Shown: positions 1-9,139, counted from the first letter of the stretch. The stretch: 64,000 nt of DNA from Leptospira vanthielii serovar Holland str. Waz Holland = ATCC 700522 (GCF_000332455.1 NZ_AOGY02000039.1:1-64000), one strand, 5' to 3'. Notes: generated by a model from the sequence alone, not told the origin. Translations and numbers: made by a program.

Positions 1-3000
1 ACGCCACTTTGATCATTTCTTTGACTACTGTATCCCAATTGTTAAGAACTTCTTCTGCTCTTTTGGAGCCAGTATAAGTTTTATGATCTTCGACCATCTT
101 TTTTACTTCAGCAATTTCGGATGCATCCGCTAACGGATCTAAGTCGACCATTTCTTTGTTGATGAGAGCTTCTTTGTTTTTCTTTGGATCCCAAAGGTAA
201 GCTATCCCACCAGACATACCGGCAGCAAAGTTTCTTCCAATATCTCCGAGGATAACGACCCGACCACCGGTCATATATTCACAACCGTGATCTCCCGTTC
301 CTTCGACGATGACATGAGCACCAGAGTTACGAACGCAGAATCTTTCTCCTGCAATCCCGTTGACATAGGCATTCCCACTGGTGGCACCAATAAAACAAGT
401 GTTACCGATGACGATGTTTTCTTCTGCTTTGTAAGGAGCATTTTTTGGGGTTTGGAAGATGAGTTTTCCACCACAAAGGCCTTTCCCTACATAGTCATTT
501 CCTTCCCCGATGAGGCGAAGTGTCATTCCTTTCGTCACAAATGCACCAAACGACTGTCCTGCGGTTCCGGTAAATTCGATATCGATTGTGTCTTCCGACA
601 AACCATCCACTCCATATTTTTTAGTGACTTCGTGGCTTAGCATGGTTCCCACAGAACGGTTTAGGTTCACAATGGATGTTTTGATTTTCACCGGTTGTTT
701 GTGGTCAATGGCAGCCAGTGACTTACGAATGAGTTCGTTATCAATTTGTTCATCCAAGTGATGGTTTTGTTCTTTGGCACGATAGAGTCCTGTAGGGAAC
801 ACAGGAGTTGGTCTATGGAGCACTTTACTAAAGTCAAGACCCCGCGCTTTCCAATGGTGGTGAGGTCGTTTGAATTTGATTTTCTCTACTTGACCGATCA
901 TTTCTTCAAAAGTTCTAAATCCAAGTTTTGCCATAATCTCACGAACTTCTTCCGCCACAAAGGTCATAAAGTTCACAACATGTTCTGGTTTGCCGGTAAA
1001 TTTACTTCTTAAGAATTCGTCTTGAGTCGCAACACCTACAGGACAAGTATTCAAGTGGCATTTACGCATCATGATACAACCTACAGAGACAAGTGCGGAA
1101 GTAGAGAATCCAAACTCTTCCGCACCGAGGAGAGCTCCTACAACTACGTCTTTTCCTGTGAGGAGTTTTCCATCCACAGCCAGATACACACGGTCACGAA
1201 GTCCATTGGCAACGAGTGTTTGGTGGGTTTCCGAAAGTCCAAGTTCCCAAGGAGTTCCTGCATGGTGGATGGAAGAGATGGGGCTTGCCCCGGTTCCGCC
1301 TTCATGTCCTGCGATAAGGATATGGTCTGCGTGGGCTTTGGCCACACCAGCAGCCACTGTTCCTACTCCAGATTCAGAAACGAGTTTCACAGAAACTCGT
1401 GCTCTTGGGTTGGAGTTTTTTAAATCAAAGATCAGCTGTTTTAAATCTTCAATTGAATAAATGTCATGGTGAGGAGGAGGGGAGATGAGAGTCACACCTG
1501 GTGTGGAATAACGAAGCCATCCAATGTATTTATCGACCTTGTGTCCTGGAAGTTGTCCACCTTCTCCTGGTTTTGCGCCCTGTGCCATTTTGATTTGGAT
1601 ATCATCGGCATTGGTTAAGTATTCCATAGTCACACCAAAACGAGCAGAAGCGACTTGTTTGATCGCCGAACGCATGCTATCCCCATTGGGAAGAGTTTTG
1701 AACCTGACTGGATCCTCGCCGCCCTCTCCCGTGTTGGATTTAGCTCCAATGCGGTTCATGGCAATCGCGAGTGTCGTATGGGCTTCCCAAGAAATGGATC
1801 CATGGCTCATCGCTCCCGTTTGGAAACGTTTGAGAATGGATTTCACAGATTCCACTTCTTCAATTGGGATTCCTTTGGATCCTTCGAAGTCGAGATGAAA
1901 TAAACTTCTCAGAGTGATTGCCTTTTCGTTTTGGTTATCGATTAGGCTTGAAAACTCTTTGAAAGTTTTGTAGTCGTTGTCTTGGGTTGCTTTCTGGAGT
2001 TTATGAACTGTGATTGGAGTATAAAGATGGCTATCCCCATTTTTACGGTAGTAGTGAACTCCACCTGGCTCCAAGTTATTAGGGAAGAATGTAGGATCAT
2101 AAGCTGCTTTGTGGCGGCGAACGGTTTCTTCTTCCAACATCTCCAAAGAAAGTCCTTCGATCCTTGATTGGGTTCCTGCAAAGTAAGTGTTGACAAGTTC
2201 TGAATCAAGTCCTACTGCTTCAAAAATTTGGGCACCACAGTACGACTGTAATGTGGAGATCCCCATTTTGGAGAATACTTTGAAAAGTCCTTTCCCAATG
2301 GATTTGATGTATTTCTTTTTCGCATCCTTGTAATTGGGAACTTCTGGAAGTAAACCTTGTTGTGATAAATCAGCAATGGTTTCAAAGGCAAGATATGGAT
2401 TGATGGCATTGGCACCATAACCACATAACAATGCAAAGTGGGCCACTTCTCTTGGTTCCCCAGATTCTAATACAATCCCTGCCTTTGTCCTTAGACCTTC
2501 ACGGATCAAATAGTGGTGAAGTCCCGCAACGGCTAATAGCGATGGGATGGCTGCTTTTTTCTCACCCACACCATGATCGGTTAAGATGATAAGGTTCACC
2601 CCTTGTTCACGAACCGCTTTGGCAGCATCGGCACAAACACGATCCAGTGAGTTTCTCATATCATGTTTTTTGGATGGATCAAAAAGGATGGCAAAGGTTT
2701 TGGCTTTAAAATGACCTTCACTGATTTGTTTGATTTTTTCAAAATCTTCGTTCGTGAGAATGGGATGTTCCAACTCCAAACGGTGTGCGTGTTCGGGTTC
2801 TTCGGAGAGTAGGTTTCCTTCAGGTCCAATGTAAGTGGTCAGTTCCATCACCAACTCTTCACGGATTGGATCGATGGGAGGGTTTGTGACTTGGGCAAAG
2901 TTTTGTTTGAAGTAGCGGAATAGGGGTTGTGGTTTTTCACTGAGCACAGCGAGAGAAGAATCCACACCCATAGAGCCAATGGGTTCTTCTCCAGAAACTC

Positions 3001-4489
3001 CCATTGGTTTGATGATGGTGAATACATCTTCGTGAGTATAACCAAATGCTCTTTGGCGTTCCAAAATGGTTTCGTGTTGCGGCTGTTTTACGTTCTCAGG
3101 ATCAGGCAAAGATCCCAAACGAATCATATTGTCTTCTACCCATTTGCGGTATGGTTTTTGAGTTGCAATTTGTTTTTTGATTTCTTCATCGTCAAGGATT
3201 TGGCCTTTTTCCATATCGATAAGGAGCATACGTCCTGGACGAAGACGGTCTTGGACTAAAACTTCTTCTGGCGGGAGGTTCAGTACTCCTGCTTCCGAAG
3301 ACATGATTACTTCATCATCTTTTGTGACTATAAATCTAGCAGGGCGGAGTCCATTTCTATCAAGTGTAGCACCAATGATGCGGCCATCAGTAAAGGCAAT
3401 CGCAGCAGGTCCATCCCAAGGTTCCATAAATGTGGCATGGTATTCGTAGAACGCGCGTCTGTCGGCATCCATGGCTTTGTTTTTAGACCAAGCTTCTGGA
3501 ATCATCATCATGATAGAGTGCGCTAATGACCTTCCACCCATCACAAGTAGTTCTAATACTGTATCAAAAGTTGCGGTATCTGATTGACCTTCCATAACAA
3601 TCGGAAGCATACGACGAAGTTCATCCCCGTAGAGAGGAGATTGCATGACCATCTGGCGAGCTGCCATCCAGTTCATATTCCCACGAAGTGTGTTGATTTC
3701 TCCGTTATGGGCGATTTGGCGGTAAGGGTGAGCCAAATCCCAAGTAGGGAAGGTGTTAGTCGAGAATCGTGTATGTGTTAAACAAAAAGCAGAAGTCAAA
3801 TCTGGAGATTTTAAATCTTCATAGAATTTTTTAACTTGGTCCCCAAGTAACATCCCTTTGTATACAATCGTACGTGACGAAAAACTAGGAACGTAGTACT
3901 GAGAACGATCCAGTTTCATTTCGGAACGGATTCGTCTGTCGATGAGACGACGAATGAGAAATAGTTTTCTTTCGAAGTCGTCAGAGGTTTTGAGTTTTTT
4001 GGATTTTTTACCAATGAATACTTGTTTGAATACCGGGATGGTTTTAGAAGCCACTACCCCCGCATATTCTTTGTTAATTGGGACATCTCGGAACCCAAGG
4101 AATTCTTCCCCTTCATCAACGATGATTTTTTCGATCACGTTTTCGACAGCGGTTCTTACTTCTGTGTTTTGCGGTAGGAAAAGAAATCCCACGGCATAAT
4201 CGCCCTCTTTCGGTAGAGTGAAGGGAAGATTTTTTCTAAAAAATGCATCGGGAATGTTGATCATGATCCCGGCACCGTCTCCGGTTTTTGGATCGGCCCC
4301 TTCGGCCCCTCGGTGTTCGAGGTTACACATCAGGCGGATCCCTTTGTCGACGATGTCGCGGGAACGTTTGCCTTTAAAATTTGCGATAAAACCAACACCA
4401 CAGGAATCTTTGTCCATGGCAGGATCATACATACCTTGGGCCTGTGGGCCGAGTGGCGGAAGGATGGGTGGTTGGTTAGATTTCGACAT
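1..4489 (-). CDS. gltB: Glutamate synthase (GOGAT) large subunit, 3' end cut by window edge
   Basis: Makes glutamate from 2-oxoglutarate and glutamine-derived ammonia in the cytoplasm. The minus-strand frame opens at an ATG at 4489 and stays in register to base 2, giving 1496 visible residues, so little of a roughly 1500-residue enzyme is missing. An N-terminal propeptide precedes CGVGF; Cys30 would be the exposed nucleophile of the class II glutamine amidotransferase domain. The central domain, the FMN-binding synthase domain (GAMSHGSIS, GGEGGEDP) and the 3Fe-4S cysteines (CIMMRKCHLNTCPVG) follow, then the GXGXG beta-helix domain with repeated G-rich turns near the window start. The small subunit gltD is not in view and may lie beyond base 1. 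Family identity is secure; the exact C-terminus cannot be seen. Confidence 0.96.
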   Translation of the reverse strand, partial: MSKSNQPPILPPLGPQAQGMYDPAMDKDSCGVGFIANFKGKRSRDIVDKGIRLMCNLEHRGAEGADPKTGDGAGIMINIPDAFFRKNLPFTLPKEGDYAVGFLFLPQNTEVRTAVENVIEKIIVDEGEEFLGFRDVPINKEYAGVVASKTIPVFKQVFIGKKSKKLKTSDDFERKLFLIRRLIDRRIRSEMKLDRSQYYVPSFSSRTIVYKGMLLGDQVKKFYEDLKSPDLTSAFCLTHTRFSTNTFPTWDLAHPYRQIAHNGEINTLRGNMNWMAARQMVMQSPLYGDELRRMLPIVMEGQSDTATFDTVLELLVMGGRSLAHSIMMMIPEAWSKNKAMDADRRAFYEYHATFMEPWDGPAAIAFTDGRIIGATLDRNGLRPARFIVTKDDEVIMSSEAGVLNLPPEEVLVQDRLRPGRMLLIDMEKGQILDDEEIKKQIATQKPYRKWVEDNMIRLGSLPDPENVKQPQHETILERQRAFGYTHEDVFTIIKPMGVSGEEPIGSMGVDSSLAVLSEKPQPLFRYFKQNFAQVTNPPIDPIREELVMELTTYIGPEGNLLSEEPEHAHRLELEHPILTNEDFEKIKQISEGHFKAKTFAILFDPSKKHDMRNSLDRVCADAAKAVREQGVNLIILTDHGVGEKKAAIPSLLAVAGLHHYLIREGLRTKAGIVLESGEPREVAHFALLCGYGANAINPYLAFETIADLSQQGLLPEVPNYKDAKKKYIKSIGKGLFKVFSKMGISTLQSYCGAQIFEAVGLDSELVNTYFAGTQSRIEGLSLEMLEEETVRRHKAAYDPTFFPNNLEPGGVHYYRKNGDSHLYTPITVHKLQKATQDNDYKTFKEFSSLIDNQNEKAITLRSLFHLDFEGSKGIPIEEVESVKSILKRFQTGAMSHGSISWEAHTTLAIAMNRIGAKSNTGEGGEDPVRFKTLPNGDSMRSAIKQVASARFGVTMEYLTNADDIQIKMAQGAKPGEGGQLPGHKVDKYIGWLRYSTPGVTLISPPPHHDIYSIEDLKQLIFDLKNSNPRARVSVKLVSESGVGTVAAGVAKAHADHILIAGHEGGTGASPISSIHHAGTPWELGLSETHQTLVANGLRDRVYLAVDGKLLTGKDVVVGALLGAEEFGFSTSALVSVGCIMMRKCHLNTCPVGVATQDEFLRSKFTGKPEHVVNFMTFVAEEVREIMAKLGFRTFEEMIGQVEKIKFKRPHHHWKARGLDFSKVLHRPTPVFPTGLYRAKEQNHHLDEQIDNELIRKSLAAIDHKQPVKIKTSIVNLNRSVGTMLSHEVTKKYGVDGLSEDTIDIEFTGTAGQSFGAFVTKGMTLRLIGEGNDYVGKGLCGGKLIFQTPKNAPYKAEENIVIGNTCFIGATSGNAYVNGIAGERFCVRNSGAHVIVEGTGDHGCEYMTGGRVVILGDIGRNFAAGMSGGIAYLWDPKKNKEALINKEMVDLDPLADASEIAEVKKMVEDHKTYTGSKRAEEVLNNWDTVVKEMIKVA

Positions 4490-4906
4490 ACGTACCCTAC
4501 TCTAAAGCAATTACTGTACCTTGTTTTTACATTTGGATGTACTGTCCAATTATTTTGTTTTCAGCAAAATGATTTATTTTTAGGCAAAACCAAACACCAG
4601 AAAATGCCCATAAAAAGTACGATATGTTTATTATTTATCTATTTTGCCTTCAGGACAGGCCAGATTGAATTCGATCTAAAAAATCTTGGAGTACAAGAAA
4701 CAAGCGAACTGCAACTTCCATAGGAAAATCGCTTAAATCCGAGCAACCTTTTTCGGGTAAGTTTGGTTGCTTTCTTGTTAGTTTTGAGGCGGTTCGAGAT
4801 GGGGAAAAATGGATTTTCAAAAGTTGTTACAGCAGATCCAAAACCGATTCGAAAAAGTCGAAAATCGAAGGGTTTACTTAAACGAACGATTCTAGTTTTG
4901 GTTCTA
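4490..4906. other. Intergenic region between gltB and aroK
   Basis: About 417 bases without a confident gene. It should hold the gltB promoter on the minus strand. I see a short palindrome TTGGA-TGTACTG-TCCAA at 4533-4549, possibly an operator, and a weak hairpin AGCAACC (4742-4748) / GGTTGCT (4765-4771) followed by a T-rich stretch, which resembles a plus-strand terminator with no obvious gene before it. A candidate 42-codon ORF begins at 4799. No convincing -35/-10 pair was identified. Confidence 0.5.
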
Positions 4907-4927
4907 TTATTTGGATTTGAATCCTAA
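4799..4927 (+). CDS. Candidate small basic protein with a C-terminal membrane segment (42 aa)
   Basis: Unrecognised. The ATG at 4799 is preceded by GAGG at 4786-4789, a plausible ribosome site at normal spacing. The product is strongly basic in its middle (a K/R-rich stretch around residues 15-29) and ends in a hydrophobic run (TILVLVLLFGF), as in a small tail-anchored protein. Its last 21 bases overlap the 3' end of the convergent shikimate kinase gene. The weak hairpin at 4742-4771 lies just upstream. It could equally be a chance ORF: it is short, and no homologue is known to me. Confidence 0.3.
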   Translation: MGKNGFSKVVTADPKPIRKSRKSKGLLKRTILVLVLLFGFES

Positions 4928-5443
4928 CCAACCTAAGATGTGTTCGGCGGCTTCTTCTTTGGAAAGTTTAGATAGATTTAGTTTGAAATGAGCAGCTTCC
5001 TGGTAGACGGGTAATCTTTTTTCTAAAATAGCTCGGTAAGAAGTTTCTTTAGAAAGGTCGGGTCTTGTGGAGTCTCCCTTTACTTTTTCAATGAGCTCCT
5101 CAAGGCCACGTTCCAAATAAACGATCCTTCCTATACTACGGAGTAGGTCCAATTTTCTTTTGCTTGGAACTTCATTACCGGCCTCGTCTAAATCAAATAG
5201 GATGCCACCACCACAATCCAAGATGATACCATCCGCATTTTGCAATTTTTGCAAAATAGAATATTCTAATTCTCGGAAAGCCTTCCAACCAGATTTTTCC
5301 ACGAACTTTGGGATGGGAATTCCGCCGGCTTCATAAACAGCAATGGAATCAGTAGAAACAACTGGAAATTCGGTTTTTTTGGAAAGGGAACGAGAGACTT
5401 TGGATTTTCCAGCACCTCTTGCTCCAATAAAAATAATATTCAT
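4907..5443 (-). CDS. aroK: Shikimate kinase family protein
   Basis: Predicted to phosphorylate shikimate at the 3-hydroxyl with ATP (chorismate pathway, cytoplasm). The 178 residues match family length. A Walker A motif GARGAGKS occupies residues 7-14, a TDS motif near residue 31 fits the shikimate-binding Asp, DCGGGI fits the Walker-B-like glycine triplet, and RPDL lies in the lid region. About 37 bases separate it from the upstream HDOD gene on the same strand, so cotranscription is possible. The acidic loop around DLDEAGNEVPSKRK is a little longer than usual. Other P-loop kinases such as gluconate kinase are less likely because of the GGG and RP motifs. Confidence 0.85.
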   Translation of the reverse strand: MNIIFIGARGAGKSKVSRSLSKKTEFPVVSTDSIAVYEAGGIPIPKFVEKSGWKAFRELEYSILQKLQNADGIILDCGGGILFDLDEAGNEVPSKRKLDLLRSIGRIVYLERGLEELIEKVKGDSTRPDLSKETSYRAILEKRLPVYQEAAHFKLNLSKLSKEEAAEHILGWLGFKSK

Positions 5444-5480
5444 AAAATTTGACTCAAAACCTGAGGCTAATACTAAAATA

Positions 5481-6335
5481 CTATACGTTTAACAAATCAG
5501 CAAGGCCGGCTTGTAAATCTGGAATGTGAACAAAATAGGTTTCGATATCTGCTTCTGTAACGCCTGTTTGGCTGAGTGCAAAAGGAGAAATCGGAACGGA
5601 CTCACCACCAATATCGATTCCAATTCCAGAAACGACTATGAGAATACTCGCAATATGTACAACAGAAGTGAGAACTGGGTTGTTTTTGGAATTTTCAGGT
5701 GTGAGGTAGTTGGCGACAACATCAGTCAATTCCTGTGGGAAGTTCCAACGTTTCAAAAGATTCTCAGACACTTCCATATGTGTGTATCCGAAATACTTTT
5801 TTTCTAACATAGGGAAGGGCTCTTGGTTGTCTTTTAGGTCCGCTTTGATTTGCATCATCACCGGGCTAAAAAACTGTGCGAGTACAATTTTACCCACACT
5901 ACAGAGAAGGCCAGAAGTGAAAGCTAGGTCTTTATCTATTTTGAGTTTTTTGTGTTGGACAATTTTACTCGAAAGTTCTGCCACCAGTAGCGAAGAAGTC
6001 CAAAGTTGGGCTGCTTCCAATTGGTAACTATTTAGGTCTTGCGAAAGGATTCCTTTGGCAGCAGTAAGTAGGACAATTTCTTTTACCGTTTTGATTCCAA
6101 GAGTCATAAGAGCCTCTTGGACAGTGCGGATGGGTTTGGAGGCCCGGTAATAAGCAGAATTGGAAAGTTTAATTACGTTTGCAGTGATCGCTGGGTCTTT
6201 CGAAATTTCCTGTGCAAGATCAGCAATATTTACATCGGGTTTTTGGAGTTTTTCCAATACCTTTGAAACAACCGACGAAATGGCAGGTAGTTTATTTACG
6301 TCTTGTAATATTTCATCAACCTTCGATTTTAGCAT
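5481..6335 (-). CDS. HDOD-domain signalling protein
   Basis: A 284-residue cytoplasmic protein made almost entirely of an HDOD domain, a catalytically inactive relative of HD phosphohydrolases used in bacterial signalling. The N-terminal features are the LPAISSVVSKVLEKL start and DPAITANVIKLSNSAYY; the mid region has GLLCSVGKIVLAQF and the late region HMEVSENLLKRWNFP. No receiver or GGDEF domain is fused. It starts 6 bases after the cheD stop on the same strand, so the two are probably one transcript, which points to a role in chemotaxis or motility signalling. The precise partner is unknown. Confidence 0.85.
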   Translation of the reverse strand: MLKSKVDEILQDVNKLPAISSVVSKVLEKLQKPDVNIADLAQEISKDPAITANVIKLSNSAYYRASKPIRTVQEALMTLGIKTVKEIVLLTAAKGILSQDLNSYQLEAAQLWTSSLLVAELSSKIVQHKKLKIDKDLAFTSGLLCSVGKIVLAQFFSPVMMQIKADLKDNQEPFPMLEKKYFGYTHMEVSENLLKRWNFPQELTDVVANYLTPENSKNNPVLTSVVHIASILIVVSGIGIDIGGESVPISPFALSQTGVTEADIETYFVHIPDLQAGLADLLNV

Positions 6336-6341
6336 ATTCGC

Positions 6342-6845
6342 CTAACGCACCTTATAAAGGTATTTTTCCATACCAGCTTTTTTTAACAGCACACGCCCGT
6401 CGTCACAGTAAAGACTGATAGTTCTTCCTTCGTTCCCAGCTACATCTTCCACAATGACAGGGATTTTATTCTCTTCCATAAATTTTTTGACAATGGCGAT
6501 ATTCTGTTCCCCAATGTTTTGTAAAAATTGGGAATTGATCCCCTTAAACATGGAGGCTCCACCGAACATTCGACAAGAGTAATGGCCAATGGTGGACCCT
6601 TGCTGTTTCATCATTTCGATGAGGATGGGCAGGGCAGTTTCTCCGTATTTGTGAGGAAACTTTGTGGCATCCTTTCCTGTCGGATCTTTGGCAAGCATGA
6701 TATGGGAAATGGCCCCCACTTTCTGTTCTGGATCATACAGAACGATTCCTATGCACGAACCCAATGTGGTTCGGAGCACATCCGTATCTTTTCCGAGCTT
6801 GATATCGGCAATTCCCACATTGATGATTTTGGATTTAATAGACAT
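6342..6845 (-). CDS. cheD: Chemoreceptor glutamine deamidase CheD
   Basis: CheD deamidates specific glutamines on methyl-accepting chemotaxis proteins and, in some species, interacts with CheC. The 167 residues are typical. The catalytic Cys in [10 protein letters not shown] is residue 31 and the catalytic His in AISHIML is residue 48; the 17-residue spacing agrees with known CheD enzymes. The mid-region RMFGGASMF and C-terminal [13 protein letters not shown] motifs are also conserved. It is first in a pair with the HDOD gene and divergent from the TraB-family gene at 6906. No other chemotaxis gene is in the window, so it is an orphan here. Confidence 0.93.
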   Translation of the reverse strand: MSIKSKIINVGIADIKLGKDTDVLRTTLGSCIGIVLYDPEQKVGAISHIMLAKDPTGKDATKFPHKYGETALPILIEMMKQQGSTIGHYSCRMFGGASMFKGINSQFLQNIGEQNIAIVKKFMEENKIPVIVEDVAGNEGRTISLYCDDGRVLLKKAGMEKYLYKVR

Positions 6846-6905
6846 TCTACTTGTTTCTAGAGAGTGGAACCGTTACTTAGGTATTATAGATAGTAACCTT
6901 TCCTT

Positions 6906-8129
6906 ATGCGTTCAATCAAAAAATCAACTCCCACAAGAAAATCTACCAAAAAAGGTTTCAAAACTACAGAACCTTATCTCTTCCAAACCATCGGAAAAAC
7001 GGAAGTCCACATTCTAGGAACAGCACATGTTTCCAAACAAAGTGTAGACGAAGTCGAAAAAATGATCCGAACATTAAAACCCGATGTCATTTGTGTCGAG
7101 TTATGTGAGTCTCGAATGAAGTCGGTGGAAGATCCCGACTATTTAAAAAAATTAGATATATTCAAAGTATTTAAAGAACGCAAGATGTGGTTACTCTTAT
7201 CCAGCCTCATCCTTTCTTCCTTTCAGAAAAAAATCGGCAATAAAGACATCAAACCGGGTGATGAAATGCGTAAAGCGATCACTATGGGCCGAACCTTAAA
7301 AAAACCTGTGGTGGCAGTAGACCGAGAAATCCAAACCACACTCAAAAGGTCTTGGGGGAATGTAGGTGTTTTCTCTAAAATGTATCTTTTCAGTGCTCTT
7401 CTTGCTTCCCTTTTGGTTCGAGAAGATGTATCAGACGATAAAATTGAAGAGATGAAATCGGATGATATTCTCAAAGATCTATTCTCTCAGATCCCAAAAA
7501 AATATGAATCAGTTAAACATGTCATCATTGATGAAAGAGATGTGTATTTGGCAGAAAAAATTCGCCAAACAACAGAAGGTAAGTCAGTTAAAAAACTTCT
7601 TGCTGTTGTGGGTGCGGGGCATTTGGCCGGAATCGAAAGGAATCTTCACACAACAAACGACTTGTCCATGTTAGATGAGGTTCCCAAACGTAAGTGGTGG
7701 GATAATATTAGTATCATTCTATATCCTGTATTCTTTGCTGGACTCATCGGGTATACTACTTGGAGCCAAGGTGGGGAAGCTGGTATGGATCTGTTTTCGA
7801 AACTGATTTATATCAAAGGTGGACTTGCAGCCCTCGGTGCTCTGATTGCACTAGCTCATCCGATTTCTATCCTTCTTGCTTTTATTACGGCTCCCATCGG
7901 AACTTTTGTTCCCATCTTTAAGGCGGGTTGGGTGAGTGCGCTTTCCGAATCGTATTTGCGTAAACCCCTTGTAGAAGACTTCGAACACATTGCCGAAGAT
8001 TCAGAAACCTTTGTTGGTTTTTGGAAGAACCGTGTCCTCCATATCTTTCTCGTTTTTTTCCTTCCCCAATTTGGATCTACGATTGGAACCTTTATTGTTG
8101 CCGGAAAAGGCTTGAAGAATTTATTTTAG
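6906..8129 (+). CDS. TraB/PrgY-family membrane protein
   Basis: A 407-residue protein with a TraB domain (about residues 30-240) followed by several hydrophobic segments (about 255-405) that should place it in the inner membrane. Family motifs seen are ILGTAHVSKQS, the CVELCESR segment, and VGAGHLAGI near residue 235. Relatives include enterococcal TraB/PrgY, which reduces endogenous pheromone activity; the fold is related to erythromycin-esterase-like and Tiki-type hydrolases, so a metal-dependent peptidase role is possible but unproven. The N-terminus is Lys/Arg/Thr-rich. It is divergent from cheD with about 60 bases between starts. Confidence 0.85.
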   Translation: MRSIKKSTPTRKSTKKGFKTTEPYLFQTIGKTEVHILGTAHVSKQSVDEVEKMIRTLKPDVICVELCESRMKSVEDPDYLKKLDIFKVFKERKMWLLLSSLILSSFQKKIGNKDIKPGDEMRKAITMGRTLKKPVVAVDREIQTTLKRSWGNVGVFSKMYLFSALLASLLVREDVSDDKIEEMKSDDILKDLFSQIPKKYESVKHVIIDERDVYLAEKIRQTTEGKSVKKLLAVVGAGHLAGIERNLHTTNDLSMLDEVPKRKWWDNISIILYPVFFAGLIGYTTWSQGGEAGMDLFSKLIYIKGGLAALGALIALAHPISILLAFITAPIGTFVPIFKAGWVSALSESYLRKPLVEDFEHIAEDSETFVGFWKNRVLHIFLVFFLPQFGSTIGTFIVAGKGLKNLF

Positions 8130-8170
8130 GGATATATGATTGGTTTCGTCTAAAGGATGAAGAGCAGAGC

Positions 8171-8542
8171 ATGAAACGAAAATTTGCAATTGGATTCATT
8201 CTAATTTTCCTTGCTTATCTGGGATGTAAATCCTCGGTTTTCGGGTTTTGTACTTCGGCGGAAAAGTTTGTAGAACGAGCTTCCATTCCGCCTTGCCACC
8301 AATCGGCTGAATCTAAAGGAAATGCAGCGGATTCTTGTGAATGTCCCATCACACATGAGGAACTCCAATCTTCCACGGCTGCTGATTTCCCCATTTGGAA
8401 ACAGGTCAAACTTGTTGTTTGGGATGCGTTTACAGATCTCGAACCTAAGTTACTCCATCGTAAGTCCAAACTAGGATTGTTATCCCAACTTCGTTATCCT
8501 ACTCCCTACTTCCCCACGCAGACAGTTCGACTCCTAATTTGA
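8171..8542 (+). CDS. Small cysteine-rich lipoprotein upstream of copper-storage gene
   Basis: Not recognised as a named family. I place the start at the ATG at 8171, 123 codons, because it gives a clean lipoprotein signal (hydrophobic run, then LAYLGC with Cys19 as the lipid site) and has AAGGA upstream; a longer frame would begin inside the TraB gene. The mature part carries Cys/His clusters (FCTS, PCHQS, DSCECP) that could bind metal. It ends 73 bases before the copper-storage gene on the same strand, so a role in copper handling is a reasonable inference from context only. Confidence 0.6.
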   Translation: MKRKFAIGFILIFLAYLGCKSSVFGFCTSAEKFVERASIPPCHQSAESKGNAADSCECPITHEELQSSTAADFPIWKQVKLVVWDAFTDLEPKLLHRKSKLGLLSQLRYPTPYFPTQTVRLLI

Positions 8543-8550
8543 AACTGCCA

Positions 8551-8566
8551 CACCTAAGTTTAGGTG
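8551..8566. promoter_or_regulatory. Palindrome upstream of copper-storage gene
   Basis: CACCTAA (8551-8557), a GT spacer, then TTAGGTG (8560-8566) form a perfect 7-bp inverted repeat about 50 bases ahead of the csp start. It could be an operator for a metal-responsive regulator of MerR, CsoR or ArsR type, or a weak hairpin. No regulator gene is adjacent. Confidence 0.45.
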
Positions 8567-8615
8567 AATGGATTGTACACTTTATTGGATATTATTTTAA
8601 CAGAGGTTATACGAT

Positions 8616-9062
8616 ATGAATCGCAAAGAATTATTACAAAAAGCAGGAATGGCAGTTGCCGTTTCGGGAATTTTATCTACAGTTTCCGCAGAAGACCATG
8701 ACCATTCTACGATGTCCATGCAAACAACTGGAAAATCAAAGTATTCCAAAGCAATGATGGCGGCTATGCACTGCCAACTTTCCGCTGAGGTTTGTCTCAG
8801 CCATTGCCTCACAGAACTTGGAAAAGGAGAGAAATCGTTGGCTGCTTGTGCCACAAGTACAAGAGAAGTTATTAGTTTATGTGATTCTTTTGTAAAACTA
8901 GCGAGCCAGTCTTCTACTTACACAAAGAAGTTAGCAAACTTATGTATTGAAGTTTGTGAAGCTTGTGCGAAGGAATGTGATAAACATGCCAACCACCACA
9001 CTGTTTGTAAAGAATGTCGAGACAGCTGTCTAACTTGCGTGAAAGAATTAAAGAAAGTCTAA
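8616..9062 (+). CDS. csp1: Four-helix-bundle copper storage protein (Csp1-like)
   Basis: Predicted to bind many Cu(I) ions inside a four-helix bundle through inward-facing cysteines. The 148-residue product has an N-terminal export-like segment (residues 1-25, ending TVSA), a short His/Asp/Met-rich linker (EDHDHSTMSM), and then a helical part with 13 cysteines arranged in MxCxxxxxxC, CxxxC and CxxC patterns. Thirteen cysteines is the number reported for Methylosinus Csp1. The signal has no twin arginine (it reads MNRKELLQ), so the export route differs or is uncertain. The ribosome site CAGAGG precedes the ATG. It follows the Cys-rich lipoprotein and is bounded by a strong hairpin at 9085-9112. 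Confidence 0.85.
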   Translation: MNRKELLQKAGMAVAVSGILSTVSAEDHDHSTMSMQTTGKSKYSKAMMAAMHCQLSAEVCLSHCLTELGKGEKSLAACATSTREVISLCDSFVKLASQSSTYTKKLANLCIEVCEACAKECDKHANHHTVCKECRDSCLTCVKELKKV

Positions 9063-9084
9063 CCGATCGGATAGATAAAACTTG

Positions 9085-9112
9085 CAACTGTCCGTCGTTT
9101 GGCGGACAGTTG
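9085..9112. terminator. Strong hairpin between convergent genes
   Basis: CAACTGTCCG (9085-9094) and CGGACAGTTG (9103-9112) make a perfect 10-bp stem with an 8-base loop, placed between the csp stop and the stop of the convergent hydrolase. There is no U-run on either side, so it may act as a bidirectional transcript end or mRNA stabiliser rather than a textbook terminator. Confidence 0.65.
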
Positions 9113-9139
9113 TATATCGAAATTTCTAGAATATAAAAC

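Noticed and set aside
1022..1460. Open plus-strand frames opposite gltB
   Set aside because: They are antisense shadows of the conserved glutamate synthase frame, with Cys/Ser/Arg-rich nonsense composition and no ribosome sites.
4218..4723. Plus-strand frames over the start of gltB (95 and 136 codons)
   Set aside because: They cross the gltB N-terminal region in antisense; no ribosome site or domain is seen.
4905..4930. Sequence resembling a tRNA T-arm (TTGGATTTGAATCC)
   Set aside because: It lies at the end of aroK and no acceptor, D or anticodon stems surround it; no tRNA was found anywhere in the window.
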